DNA of 64,000 nt from Eubacterium plexicaudatum ASF492. Lineage in GTDB: Bacteria > Bacillota > Clostridia > Lachnospirales > Lachnospiraceae. The notes under the pieces were generated by a model, which made no database searches, was not told the origin of the DNA, and saw nothing but the letters and a program-made list of their open reading frames with translations. The position numbers were made by a program, and so were the translations under genes. Location of the stretch: contig NZ_AQFT02000001.1 in assembly GCF_000364225.2 (NCBI RefSeq), forward strand, positions 5,940,501 through 6,004,500. Direction: 5' to 3'. Positions 56,766 through 64,000 of this stretch are shown piece by piece. How positions within the stretch are numbered: position 1 is the first letter of the stretch; each line of letters opens with the position of its first letter.

Positions 56766-58517
56766 CTATTCTCCGATACTCCAGCCCTCGGCCTTTTCAC
56801 GGATTTCAATAAAGCGTTTGTAAACTCCCTCATGCTCCATCAGTTCCTTATGTGTTCCTTGCTGGGCGATCCCTCCGCCATCTACCACAAGAATCTTATC
56901 TGCGTTCTGAATAGTAGCCAGCCGGTGTGCAATAGTGATAATGGTTTTCCCGTGGGTCAGTGCGCTGATGGCCTCCTGGATCAAATGCTCATTTTCCGGG
57001 TCAATGCTTGCCGTGGCTTCGTCCAGGATTACGATAGGCGAATCCTTCAGGATTGCACGGGCAATAGAAATACGCTGTTTCTCGCCTCCCGAAAGAGAGG
57101 AGCCGCCCTCACCGACCATAGTATCGTAACCCTCCGGCAAAGACATAATAAAATCATGGCAGCGGGCTTTTTTTGCAGCCTCAACAATTTCTTCCTCCGT
57201 GGCGTTGGGATTTCCGAAGCGGATATTGTTCTTTACCGTATCATGGAACAGATATACATTCTGAAAAACCATACTGATATTCCGCAGCAGGGAATCGCAA
57301 GTAAAATCCTTTACATTCCTGCCGCCAATCTTTACCGTACCGCTGTTCACATCATAAAAACGTGCAATCAGATTACAAAGCGTGGACTTTCCGCTCCCGG
57401 ACGGCCCGACAACAGCGGTTGTGGTATTTTGCGGAATCCGGAAAGAAACATCCTGCAACACAGTTCTCTTGTCATACCCAAAGGTAACATGCGAAAATTC
57501 TATGTCATGGCTTGCAAGCATAATATCCGAGCCGCCCTCGTCTATATATACCGCCTGATTGACTTTTTCCAGCTTATCCATAGCGGAATCAATCACCCCA
57601 AGGACATGGGCAGAATCATTGACCGCCTCCACGCTGCCGAAGATCGTGAAAGAAAACATACAGAACATCAGCATAATGGGAAGTTCCATCTGCCCGTTTA
57701 ATGTCATCCATGCGGTGACAAGCACCAGCCCCACAGAAGCCAGTTTCAGGGAAAACAGGTGCAGACAGTTGAACGGTGTAAATCCTTTTTCTATCTTGAT
57801 ATTGATCTTCTTGCTGTCATTTACCGCCTTTTTCATACTGGCAATCGAAGCGCCCTCCTGCCCAAATGATTTCACCACAGGCAATCCCCGGACATATTCG
57901 ATTACCGCACCGGACATATCCTCAACCGCTTTTTCATTGACCGGCGCATTTTTCTCACTCTGCACAGATACCCCATGAAGAAACAACAGAGAAAGCAGGA
58001 CGCCAGCCGCCGCAATCAGCGCAGCGGGAATACTAAACACGCCAAGGCAGATAATAATTGCGATTACATTTATGTAGCCGTTGACAATCTCGTTGATCAT
58101 CCTCATACCCTGATATTCCAGAGCGGACAGCTCCGTGGTGACGGTGCTTAAAATATCACCGGCATTGTTCTCCTGAAAATAACCGAGAGATACCCGCTTT
58201 AGAATGTCACCAATTTTAATTCTCTGCTTTGCCGCAATCTCATAACCGATACTTTCCTGCAATTTTGCCCGCCAGTAGGAAAACAGGAAACGGAGCAGAA
58301 CCAGAACTACGACAGACACAAAAGACATCCCGATCAAAGAAGTGTCAAAGACCGTTCCTGTCCTGGCGCTGTCAATGGCTTTCCCAAGAGTAAAAGCTGC
58401 TACCATTGTGGGAGCCGCCCCGAACCATGTGGCAAAGAACGCACACACAAAGCCTAAATACAGCCTTGCCTTATATTCGCTGCACCAGCCAATAATCCGT
58501 TTTGTTGTCTTAAACAT
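56766..58517 (-). CDS. ABC transporter ATPase-permease half (YbtQ-like)
   Basis: 583 aa. A six-helix exporter-fold membrane domain (about 1-310) is followed by an ABC domain with VVGPSGSGKSTL (Walker A), SLSGGEKQRISIARAIL (signature), VILDEATASID (Walker B) and TIAHRL (H-loop). It pairs with the next protein, with a start overlapping that gene's stop by 8 bases, as a heterodimer. Similar pairs beside an AraC regulator (YbtP/YbtQ in yersiniabactin loci) import ferric siderophores despite the exporter fold. That role is inference here. Confidence 0.9.
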   Translation of the reverse strand: MFKTTKRIIGWCSEYKARLYLGFVCAFFATWFGAAPTMVAAFTLGKAIDSARTGTVFDTSLIGMSFVSVVVLVLLRFLFSYWRAKLQESIGYEIAAKQRIKIGDILKRVSLGYFQENNAGDILSTVTTELSALEYQGMRMINEIVNGYINVIAIIICLGVFSIPAALIAAAGVLLSLLFLHGVSVQSEKNAPVNEKAVEDMSGAVIEYVRGLPVVKSFGQEGASIASMKKAVNDSKKINIKIEKGFTPFNCLHLFSLKLASVGLVLVTAWMTLNGQMELPIMLMFCMFSFTIFGSVEAVNDSAHVLGVIDSAMDKLEKVNQAVYIDEGGSDIMLASHDIEFSHVTFGYDKRTVLQDVSFRIPQNTTTAVVGPSGSGKSTLCNLIARFYDVNSGTVKIGGRNVKDFTCDSLLRNISMVFQNVYLFHDTVKNNIRFGNPNATEEEIVEAAKKARCHDFIMSLPEGYDTMVGEGGSSLSGGEKQRISIARAILKDSPIVILDEATASIDPENEHLIQEAISALTHGKTIITIAHRLATIQNADKILVVDGGGIAQQGTHKELMEHEGVYKRFIEIREKAEGWSIGE

Positions 58518-60288
58518 TTACTGTCACCCCCTGTTCATCGGAAACAGCCCAGGCTTTCGCCCCGATATGGGCTTTCCACATATCCGCATAAAGAGGACTA
58601 TTCTTCAAAAGTTCCTCCTGGCTGCCGGTTGCCTCAATATGTCCCTTCTGCAAAAGGACAATCTGGTCGGCGTTCTGAATGGTAGACAGCCGGTGGGCGA
58701 TAACAAGGAGGGTCTTTCCTTTTGTGAGAGCCATAATAGACTGCTGAATCTTATCCTCATTCTCCGGGTCAGTAAATGCCGTGGCCTCGTCCAGAATTAC
58801 AATCGGCGCCTTTTTCAAAATAGCACGGGCTATGGCAATCCTCTGTTTTTCGCCGCCAGACAGTCGCTTTCCTGCGTCACCGGCGGGCGTATCATATCCA
58901 AGCTCCAGCTTTCCAATAAATTCATCACAGCAGGCTGCCTTTGCCGCCGCATAAACCTGTTCATCGGTTGCGGATGGATCGCCCAGCCGGATATTTTCTT
59001 TCAGGGAACAATTAAACAGAAAATTGTCCTGGGTAACAAAACTAACTGTATCGGATAACTGCTTTAGCGGTATGTCTTTGATATTCACGCCTCCAATTTT
59101 AATGCTGCCGCCGGACACATCCCAAAACCGGGCAATCAGCCGGGCCACGGTGGACTTGCCGCCGCCAGATGGCCCTACCAGAGCGGTAAAACTGCCTTGG
59201 GGCATTTTCAGGCTCACGTCATGGAGGACGGTTTCATTTTCCTTTCCGGTATAGGAGAAAAAAACGTGTTCCAGTTCAATGTCAGAATGAGCCAGCTTCA
59301 CATTTTTTCCCGTTTCGGGAAGTTCAGACATATTGATAAATTCCAGCGTTTCTTTAATGCCGTATTCCATGACCTTCATTTCATTTACGAAAACCTCCAG
59401 CCGCATCAGCGGAGCAATAATGCTAAGAGAAAGAATCAGGCACATAGCCAGCTGCGCAGCGGTCAGGGAACCATTCGCAAATAACCACAGACCCACGGGC
59501 AGAGATATAAGGAGCGTGGAAGGCAGAATGGAAAATGCAAGATACATAAGTTTCCATGTGCTTTGATACCATGCCACGGTATAATCCTTAAAGGACGATA
59601 CAGCTTTTGCAAATTTCTCATAAGAGCTGCTGGCCTGGTTAAAGGCTTTTACAACCTCAATCCCTTCCACATATTCTACGATTACGCTGTTTACATGGTT
59701 GTTTGCTTTCATGTATGCGTCATATTTCTCCGTGAAATTTCTTGTCATGATCCCGAAAGGAATGGCTGCCAGCGGAATGGTGGCAATCGAGGCCAAAGCC
59801 ATACGCCAGTCAAATACCAAAAGGAAAATAAATATCCCAATGGGAATCACAACATTTCCCGTTGCCTCCGGAATAAAATGCGCCAGCGGCGGCTCAATAG
59901 CCTCCACCCGGTCAACCACCACGCTCTTGATCTGGCCGATGGTCTTGTTCATCACATCCCCCAGGGGCGCTTTCATCAGTTTATCCGCTATCTCCATGCG
60001 GATGGTTTCTAGTATGGTGTATGCGCTCACGTGGGACAGAATGGTTGAAATGGCAAAAAACAGAAGCCTCACCAGATACCCGGCCACGCAGAACCCGCAC
60101 CAGAATAAAATTTGCGAAACATCACAGTCACCGGCGATAAATAGTTTCAAAATCTGATACACACCGAGGAATGGGACGAATCCGCCGAACACGCTGATTA
60201 TGGAACAAAGCACCGACAAAATCATCTTGCCTTTGCAACGGGCGGCAAAAGATAGAAGTGCCTGGAACCATGACTGTTCGTTGTTCAA
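58510..60288 (-). CDS. ABC transporter ATPase-permease half (YbtP-like), first gene of the cargo operon
   Basis: 592 aa. The membrane domain (about 1-320) contains ILKLFIAGDCDVSQ and LILSLSIIAPLMRLEVF. The ABC domain carries ALVGPSGGGKSTVARLIAR, LSGGEKQRIAIARAIL, VILDEATAFTDPENE and VIAHRLSTIQ. It is the promoter-proximal gene of a ten-gene leftward unit. An inverted repeat AGGTTAG-6-CTAACCT lies 76 bases upstream of its start. It forms a heterodimeric transporter with the 56766 product. Confidence 0.9.
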   Translation of the reverse strand: MNNEQSWFQALLSFAARCKGKMILSVLCSIISVFGGFVPFLGVYQILKLFIAGDCDVSQILFWCGFCVAGYLVRLLFFAISTILSHVSAYTILETIRMEIADKLMKAPLGDVMNKTIGQIKSVVVDRVEAIEPPLAHFIPEATGNVVIPIGIFIFLLVFDWRMALASIATIPLAAIPFGIMTRNFTEKYDAYMKANNHVNSVIVEYVEGIEVVKAFNQASSSYEKFAKAVSSFKDYTVAWYQSTWKLMYLAFSILPSTLLISLPVGLWLFANGSLTAAQLAMCLILSLSIIAPLMRLEVFVNEMKVMEYGIKETLEFINMSELPETGKNVKLAHSDIELEHVFFSYTGKENETVLHDVSLKMPQGSFTALVGPSGGGKSTVARLIARFWDVSGGSIKIGGVNIKDIPLKQLSDTVSFVTQDNFLFNCSLKENIRLGDPSATDEQVYAAAKAACCDEFIGKLELGYDTPAGDAGKRLSGGEKQRIAIARAILKKAPIVILDEATAFTDPENEDKIQQSIMALTKGKTLLVIAHRLSTIQNADQIVLLQKGHIEATGSQEELLKNSPLYADMWKAHIGAKAWAVSDEQGVTVNV

Positions 60289-60363
60289 TGTAATGACCTC
60301 CTTTTCTTTGCAACACTACGGTTTTATCTTGAATTACGCCGTAATGTCTGCTATACTTTGTTC

Positions 60364-60383
60364 AGGTTAGATATTGCTAACCT
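60364..60383. promoter_or_regulatory. Inverted repeat resembling split iron-box (DtxR-type) half-sites
   Basis: AGGTTAG (60364-60370) and CTAACCT (60377-60383), a perfect 7-bp inverted repeat. Both arms equal the half-sites of the DtxR/IdeR box, but the spacer is 6 bases instead of 1. It lies between the divergent AraC gene and the transport operon. Confidence 0.55.
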
Positions 60384-60510
60384 ACCCGCACAATAATCTA
60401 TCGCATTTTGAAACCCAATGCAATAGTTTGAACTAACTTGCGTTGAATCGTGCTGAAAGTTCGTTGAAAGTGGATAGCGGAAAACAAATAGGAAACAAGG
60501 AGGAAACGAT

Positions 60511-61484
60511 ATGGATATCCCAACAAAGCATTTGCCAGAGCCTTTTCTGACACAGTTTGGATTTGTTCCCTGCGCCTGTAAGGAAACCTTAAATCTGGAG
60601 GGGAGCTGTTATGCTCCGCCAAAAGAATTAGGTGAGGGCTATTACTGGTATTATGAAAGAGATGGTCTATTTGCTATTGGTGTATTGGATTTGTGCCTGA
60701 AAGAAGATTTTGTGTTAGAGTATCAGCAGCAGGATTTTATTTCTATCAATTACTACGATACTATATCTGCAGAGGAACTCTCTCCTTATAAACGATTGTC
60801 GGCAAGCTGTATCCGGGGCCATGTATCGGAAAGCCAAGTGTTCCGGGCCAGATACCATAAAATGTTCCCATCCATGGGATAGAACTTATGTTTATGCCTG
60901 GGTATTATCATGACTATCTGGAAGAAAAATATCCCGGAGAATTTCCTGATCCGAAAGAGGCTTTCCGCAGTGTGGACGGAATTTCTGATTTTCCGGAGCT
61001 GGTGCTGCTTATGCGCCAGATACAGACTTTTCAGGGAACCGACATAGCGGCACATTTATTTTATGAGAGCAAGGTTTCCGAGGCTATTTCTTTGATTATT
61101 GAAAAGACAAAGGAGCATAAAGGCTTCGTCCCCAGCGGTGACTTAACAAAAGACGATCTGATCAATCTGGATGCGGTAAAGTGCTATATAGAGGATCATT
61201 TTGCTTTTGACATCCGGACAGAGCATTTAACAAAGATTGCCTGCATGGGGCAGACAAAGCTCCGTTATTCCTTCAAAAAATTATATGGGTATACGATAAC
61301 AGAGTTTATCCAGAATAAGAGGATTGCTCATGCGGAATATATGCTGGTGAAAACTGATTTTACAGTCAGTCAGATCGCGGAATCTGTAGGCTATCATCAT
61401 GCAGGACGGTTCGCCAGCCTGTTCCGAAAGAATACGGGGCTTTTTCCAGAAGAATATCGCCAAGTGATGAAAAGTAAAAACTGA
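60511..61484 (+). CDS. AraC family regulator, divergent from the transport operon (one frameshift as read)
   Basis: About 324 aa from ATG 60511 (AAGGAGGAAAC). The N-terminal domain (GSCYAPPKELGEGYYWYY) breaks at the AAAA near 60869. One A gives HKNVPIHGIELMFMPGYY and joins the second ORF. The C-terminal AraC domain is complete: LDAVKCYIEDHFAFDIRTEHLTKIACMGQTKLRYSFKKLYG in pieces and IAESVGYHHAGRFASLFRKNTGLFPEEYR. By position it matches the YbtA-type regulators that activate siderophore transport when the ligand is present. Confidence 0.87.
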
Positions 61485-61513
61485 AATACGAAAAGCACAA
61501 AACTGGCAAGCAA

Positions 61514-61647
61514 GGCAGAGTGGTACACACTCTGCCGTTTTGCTCCGCAAAACCGCTTGTTGGGGGAGGCCCCCAATCCCCCGAACAGCTCCGTGCCGGA
61601 GCTGGCTGCGCGTTCCTCTGGAACGCTTCTGATAGGCCGCTGGCCTA
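61514..61647. repeat. Array of six perfect short hairpins
   Basis: In 134 bases: GGCAGAGTG/CACTCTGCC (61514-61536), GTTTTGC/GCAAAAC (61537-61553), TTGGGGG/CCCCCAA (61560-61576), AGCTCC/GGAGCT (61587-61603), GCGTTCC/GGAACGC (61610-61626), TAGGCC/GGCCTA (61633-61647). Loops are 3-5 bases. The first may terminate the AraC transcript. The others have no known role here. Confidence 0.75.
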
Positions 61648-61726
61648 ATAAATGACTTCCTTTTCAATATTCTATGCTATTAACAGTTTACCTTGTCTAC
61701 ATACCTTGTCGATTTTGCTAAAGTAA

Positions 61727-61755
61727 TTGTACAATGCCTACAAACATGATATAAT
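61727..61755 (+). promoter_or_regulatory. Promoter of the TIR/macro defence cassette
   Basis: TTGTAC (61727-61732), 17 bases, TATAAT (61750-61755). The start codon follows 40 bases later. Confidence 0.82.
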
Positions 61756-61794
61756 AAACAAATTAAAGTAAAATCGTGTAGGAGATGAAGTATT

Positions 61795-62403
61795 ATGAGT
61801 AAACGAGTTTATATTAGCGCAGATTATTCAGAAAACAGCGGAGACCGTGATGTTGTCAACTTACTTAATAAGTGGGGTAGTGATAATCTTCATAAAGTGG
61901 ATTTTGTTGATATGGCTAAAGTGGTTTCAGGTAGTGTTTCCAAAGATCCCGATTGCCGTATTTGTGATTTGAAACGTGAATTTAACCAACAAATAAATGC
62001 GTCATCAGCTGTTATTATTGTCATTGGTGATAGGACTGCATCACGGGAGGCTGGTAGTGCTTGCTCGCGTGAAAACAACAGTCAAGCAGAATGTCGATGT
62101 ACGCCATATAAACAAAATGCCAATGGCTCTAAACCTTGTCGTGTATCATGGACTGTTCCTTCCGGAGAATCTAATGTTGGGAATATAAATAATTATTCTT
62201 ATCTCAGGCACGAGTTTGAGCAAGCTAAAAAAAGCGGAAAGCCCATCATTGTTGTCTATAATTCATTACGCAAGGAATCAAGCTGGCTACCTTTCTATAT
62301 GAAGGAATATGGATTAAATGCACAACCATTTTGGATAATAAATAATTTTGGTCAAAAGGTTGGAAACTATGATTACATAAAGAAGGCACTTGGATATGTG
62401 TAA
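61795..62403 (+). CDS. thsB: TIR-domain protein, Thoeris ThsB-like
   Basis: 202 aa from ATG 61795 (TAGGAGATG). It opens KRVYISADYSENSGDRDVVN, the first strand and helix of ThsB/DUF1863 TIR-like domains. NASSAVIIVIGDRT is the next core strand, then RHEFEQAKKSGKPIIVVYN, where Glu140 sits in the place of the catalytic glutamate of TIR NADases. A Cys-rich insert (Cys 54, 57, 90, 100, 102, 115) separates the strands. In Thoeris, such proteins sense phage infection and convert NAD+ into a signal molecule. It overlaps the next gene by 14 bases. The base composition is much more AT-rich than the flanking ICE, a sign of separate transfer. Confidence 0.82.
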   Translation: MSKRVYISADYSENSGDRDVVNLLNKWGSDNLHKVDFVDMAKVVSGSVSKDPDCRICDLKREFNQQINASSAVIIVIGDRTASREAGSACSRENNSQAECRCTPYKQNANGSKPCRVSWTVPSGESNVGNINNYSYLRHEFEQAKKSGKPIIVVYNSLRKESSWLPFYMKEYGLNAQPFWIINNFGQKVGNYDYIKKALGYV

Positions 62404-63217
62404 ATATTTAAAGATATGCAGTGCATGGGCATTGAGTGCAATAACTATAATCTTCACTTTTATTCCAGAAAAATGTTTCAGCCAATATAAACTACCAATA
62501 AATGTTTCCGAAGAAGTGCATATTATAATTAATCGTATTTTGACGTATATTATTATATTTGTAATATCAGCGGTATTATACCAATGGTACTTACAAACCA
62601 GAAAGGAAGTCACTATAAAAGGTAAGAATTACCGTATTCAAATTGAATATGGAGATTTATTACAAAAACATGACTACAAAAAGGTAATTTCATTTGACGA
62701 ATGTTTTACAACAAGTGTAGGCCCTGCTCCATCTGATGTAAATGCAGACTCTATTTGTGGGCAGTTTCTGCAAAGCCATCCTATTTCTGCACAAGAAATG
62801 CAACTTTTGATTGATAAAGTACCTTTGAAACCGATGAGAAGTAAGTCAAAATTTCAAAGTAAAACAAGGTATGAATCTGGTAAGTTAGTACCATACAATG
62901 ATTTTTTATTGATGTCATTTGCAAAGTTAAACGAAAACGGAAGAGGTGAAATGACCCATGATGACTTCCTTGATTGTCTGTCTCTGTTGTGGAAAGAGAT
63001 TGACACACATTACGGGCAAAAAAACGTATGTATATCCATTTTAGGTTCAGGTGTTACTTATATGGGAGATGAATCACTTTCACAGCAGAAATTACTAGAC
63101 ATCATAATTGCTTCGTATAAATTAAGTACTCATAAAATCAAACTTCCTTATCAGTTATTTATTATATGCAAAGAAAGTGATGATTTTTCTTTAAATAAAA
63201 TTGGAGAATCTATATAA
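62390..63217 (+). CDS. thsA: Membrane protein with macro-like domain, type II Thoeris ThsA-like effector
   Basis: 275 aa from ATG 62390 (or 62396), overlapping the thsB stop. Two membrane helices (about residues 9-29 and 46-67) are followed by a DUF6430/ThsA macro-like domain: ITIKGKNYRIQIEYGDLL-type strand and Gly-Asp loop near residues 74-90, KKVISFDECFTTSV, and SICGQFLQSHP. In type II Thoeris, a two-helix membrane macro protein binds the ADP-ribose-type signal made by the TIR partner and damages the membrane, killing the infected cell. The family assignment rests on architecture plus the TIR partner, and I cannot run a profile search. Confidence 0.78.
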   Translation: MDMCKYLKICSAWALSAITIIFTFIPEKCFSQYKLPINVSEEVHIIINRILTYIIIFVISAVLYQWYLQTRKEVTIKGKNYRIQIEYGDLLQKHDYKKVISFDECFTTSVGPAPSDVNADSICGQFLQSHPISAQEMQLLIDKVPLKPMRSKSKFQSKTRYESGKLVPYNDFLLMSFAKLNENGRGEMTHDDFLDCLSLLWKEIDTHYGQKNVCISILGSGVTYMGDESLSQQKLLDIIIASYKLSTHKIKLPYQLFIICKESDDFSLNKIGESI

Positions 63218-63272
63218 AATTAGAGAATCTATTATTGGCTACATAAAACAAACATACCAGCTTCAGTTTATC

Positions 63273-63301
63273 GGACAGTTATCCATTACAGATAACTGTC
63301 C
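63273..63301 (+). terminator. Hairpin terminator after the defence cassette
   Basis: Perfect 11-bp stem GGACAGTTATC/GATAACTGTCC with a 7-base loop, followed by ATTTAAT. Confidence 0.75.
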
Positions 63302-63338
63302 ATTTAATAGGCGCACAAAAACACCAAACTAAAAAATA

Positions 63339-63542
63339 TCAGCCATACTCAAAAATTGCACAGTGGAAATGTGCATAACCGGCCATTCCGCCATGGAAAA
63401 CGCCGTTCACAGCCCATGGAAAAGTAAAAAGAACTTTCCCACAGCCTGCAAACAGCGTTTCCCACAGCTCCATAAGATGGCCGGTTATACACATTCCCAC
63501 TGCGCCGAAGGCTGCTGAATCCATCCCTTTCCTTCCTGTCAT
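63339..63542 (-). CDS. Possible small protein downstream of the relaxase
   Basis: 67 aa whose ATG (63542) overlaps the relaxase stop (ATGA), suggesting coupling. It reads GMCITGHLMELWETLFAG and VLFTFPWAVNGVFHGGMAG, moderately hydrophobic. The frame coincides with a large imperfect palindrome, so the protein is partly a mirror of the DNA symmetry and may not be real. No family is recognised. Confidence 0.3.
   Translation of the reverse strand: MTGRKGMDSAAFGAVGMCITGHLMELWETLFAGCGKVLFTFPWAVNGVFHGGMAGYAHFHCAIFEYG
63361..63502. repeat. 142-bp imperfect palindrome downstream of the relaxase
   Basis: The outer arms of 26 bp (63361-63386 and 63477-63502) match at 24 positions as inverted repeats. 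Inside, GCCATGGAAAACGC pairs partly with GCGTTTCCCACAGC, and CCCATGGAAAAGT with ACTTTCCCACAGC. The arms contain a repeated TGGAAA/TTTCCCA unit. It could form a long hairpin in RNA or a cruciform in DNA. Confidence 0.8.
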
Positions 63543-64000
63543 AAGAGCGGATCAGTGCGGTTCGCTGTCTCTTTTTCCTTCTCCGGTGTTTCCCTGTTTT
63601 CTTTCTCCTTCTCTTTTTCCTTTTCCTCATACCCCAGCAGCCGTGCAACATTGGCCTTCGCCATCTGCAGGTCTTTCATTTCCTGACGGACAGCGGAGTA
63701 TTCCGGGTACAGCTTTTTCTTTTCCGCCAGCAGCCCGGCATACTCTGTCTGGATACTTTTCACCGCGGGCAGCTTCTTGATCCCCATCTCGTCAAAGGCT
63801 TTCTTCGCCGCCTTATGGAGCAGGATATCCCCCTCATGCTCCGCTAGGAATTTCTTGGAGTATCCGGCCTTCCGGTATGCCACATAGACCTCACGGGTCT
63901 TGGCATAGTTGATGATATGTTTCCGCAGGGTGTTCAGCTCCGCCATTCGCGCATCCGCCGCCTTGATCTGGCCGGACAGCTCATGGAACCGGGCCGTAAC
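63539..64000 (-). CDS. Relaxase/mobilisation protein, C-terminal part (cut by window edge)
   Basis: The frame is open from base 64000 leftward to the stop at 63539 (about 153 codons), so the start is outside. It reads RFHELSGQIKAADARMAELNTLRKHI in two parts, then VYVAYRKAGYSKKFLAEHEGDILLHKAAKKAFDEMG and a charged coiled coil (AEKKKLYPEYSAVRQEMKDLQ). The chain ends in a Glu/Lys-rich tail. This is the usual C-terminal tail of MobA/VirD2-like relaxases on clostridial conjugative elements, which nick DNA at oriT to start transfer. The catalytic N-terminal domain is not visible. Confidence 0.78.
   Translation of the reverse strand, partial: VTARFHELSGQIKAADARMAELNTLRKHIINYAKTREVYVAYRKAGYSKKFLAEHEGDILLHKAAKKAFDEMGIKKLPAVKSIQTEYAGLLAEKKKLYPEYSAVRQEMKDLQMAKANVARLLGYEEKEKEKEKENRETPEKEKETANRTDPLL

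Larger units (their letters stand above)
44215..64000. mobile_element. Integrative and conjugative element (left part; right end outside window)
   Basis: It begins where the 43775 recombinase is truncated. Contents: two large serine recombinases and TnpW, a sigma-like factor, an Xre regulator, a metal/siderophore transport cargo operon, a Thoeris-like defence cassette and a relaxase. The combination of TndX/TnpX-like recombinases with a mobilisation relaxase is typical of Tn4451/Tn5397/Tn1549-like elements of Clostridia. The left boundary is inferred. Confidence 0.75.

Noticed and set aside
61514..61647. A CRISPR-like array because of regularly spaced palindromes.
   Set aside because: The hairpins differ in sequence and there is no constant repeat or spacer. 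No cas gene is present in the window.
61281..61667. A 128-aa minus-strand ORF through the hairpin array.
   Set aside because: It overlaps the AraC C terminus antisense and the hairpins, without a ribosome site. More likely non-coding.

Overview
The window looks like a stretch of chromosome from a gut-type member of the Clostridia (Bacillota), most likely a Lachnospiraceae relative. The evidence is Gram-positive AGGAGG ribosome-binding sites, TTGACT/TATAAT promoters, TTG and GTG starts, the core gene set, a Spo0A-type box and a sporulation-associated protein fold. The genus is inferred from sequence character only.

Positions 1-9310 hold the end of a cell-surface polysaccharide cluster on the + strand: a polytopic membrane protein, a small zinc ribbon, a polyprenyl-phosphate sugar transferase, a family 2 glycosyltransferase and two tandem LytR-CpsA-Psr proteins. 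A terminator and a strong promoter follow, then a DUF1972 glycosyltransferase and glmS. Positions 9339-23135 hold a secreted papain-like protease, an HtrA-type protease, a MATE exporter with a divergent LysR regulator, ogt, dnaE, pfkA, a TrmH-type methyltransferase, a small conserved protein and a RelQ-type alarmone synthetase. Two identical tRNA-Gly(GCC) genes and an IS1634-type insertion sequence with a 52-bp target duplication follow, then hisS, aspS and a DUF3298-type exported protein. Positions 30086-36556 hold two ParA/MinD-like proteins, two tandem MITE-like repeats, a CorC-type membrane protein, and a membrane-anchored coiled-coil protein followed by a secreted protein with phage-tail-like motifs. 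ispE and a GntR regulator follow behind an AT-rich operator.

From about 38.4 kb the window becomes a nest of mobile DNA. A 2.7-kb serine-recombinase element (39048-41750) is inserted inside a SpoIID-like gene. Joining its two GGTACCG ends restores the reading frame. After a decayed AAA-ATPase gene and a truncated recombinase, an integrative and conjugative element (ICE) starts near 44.2 kb and runs off the right edge. It has two large serine recombinases plus TnpW, a sigma-like factor, an Xre regulator, and a cargo operon. The operon comprises two YbtP/YbtQ-like ABC half-transporters, MATE, ECF S/T/A, MntP, a DtxR-type regulator and a cyclopropane-fatty-acid-synthase-like methyltransferase, with a divergent AraC. 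It looks like a siderophore/iron-uptake module without the synthesis genes. A two-gene TIR plus membrane-macro-domain cassette matching type II Thoeris anti-phage defence sits between this cargo and the relaxase gene at the right edge.

One property affects the whole reading. At least 25 frameshifts interrupt otherwise intact and often essential genes (dnaE eight times, hisS, pfkA). Nearly all are cured by adding one base to a homopolymer run. I treat these as sequencing undercalls and annotate such genes as single CDSs. Genuine decay (internal deletions, truncations) is flagged separately.
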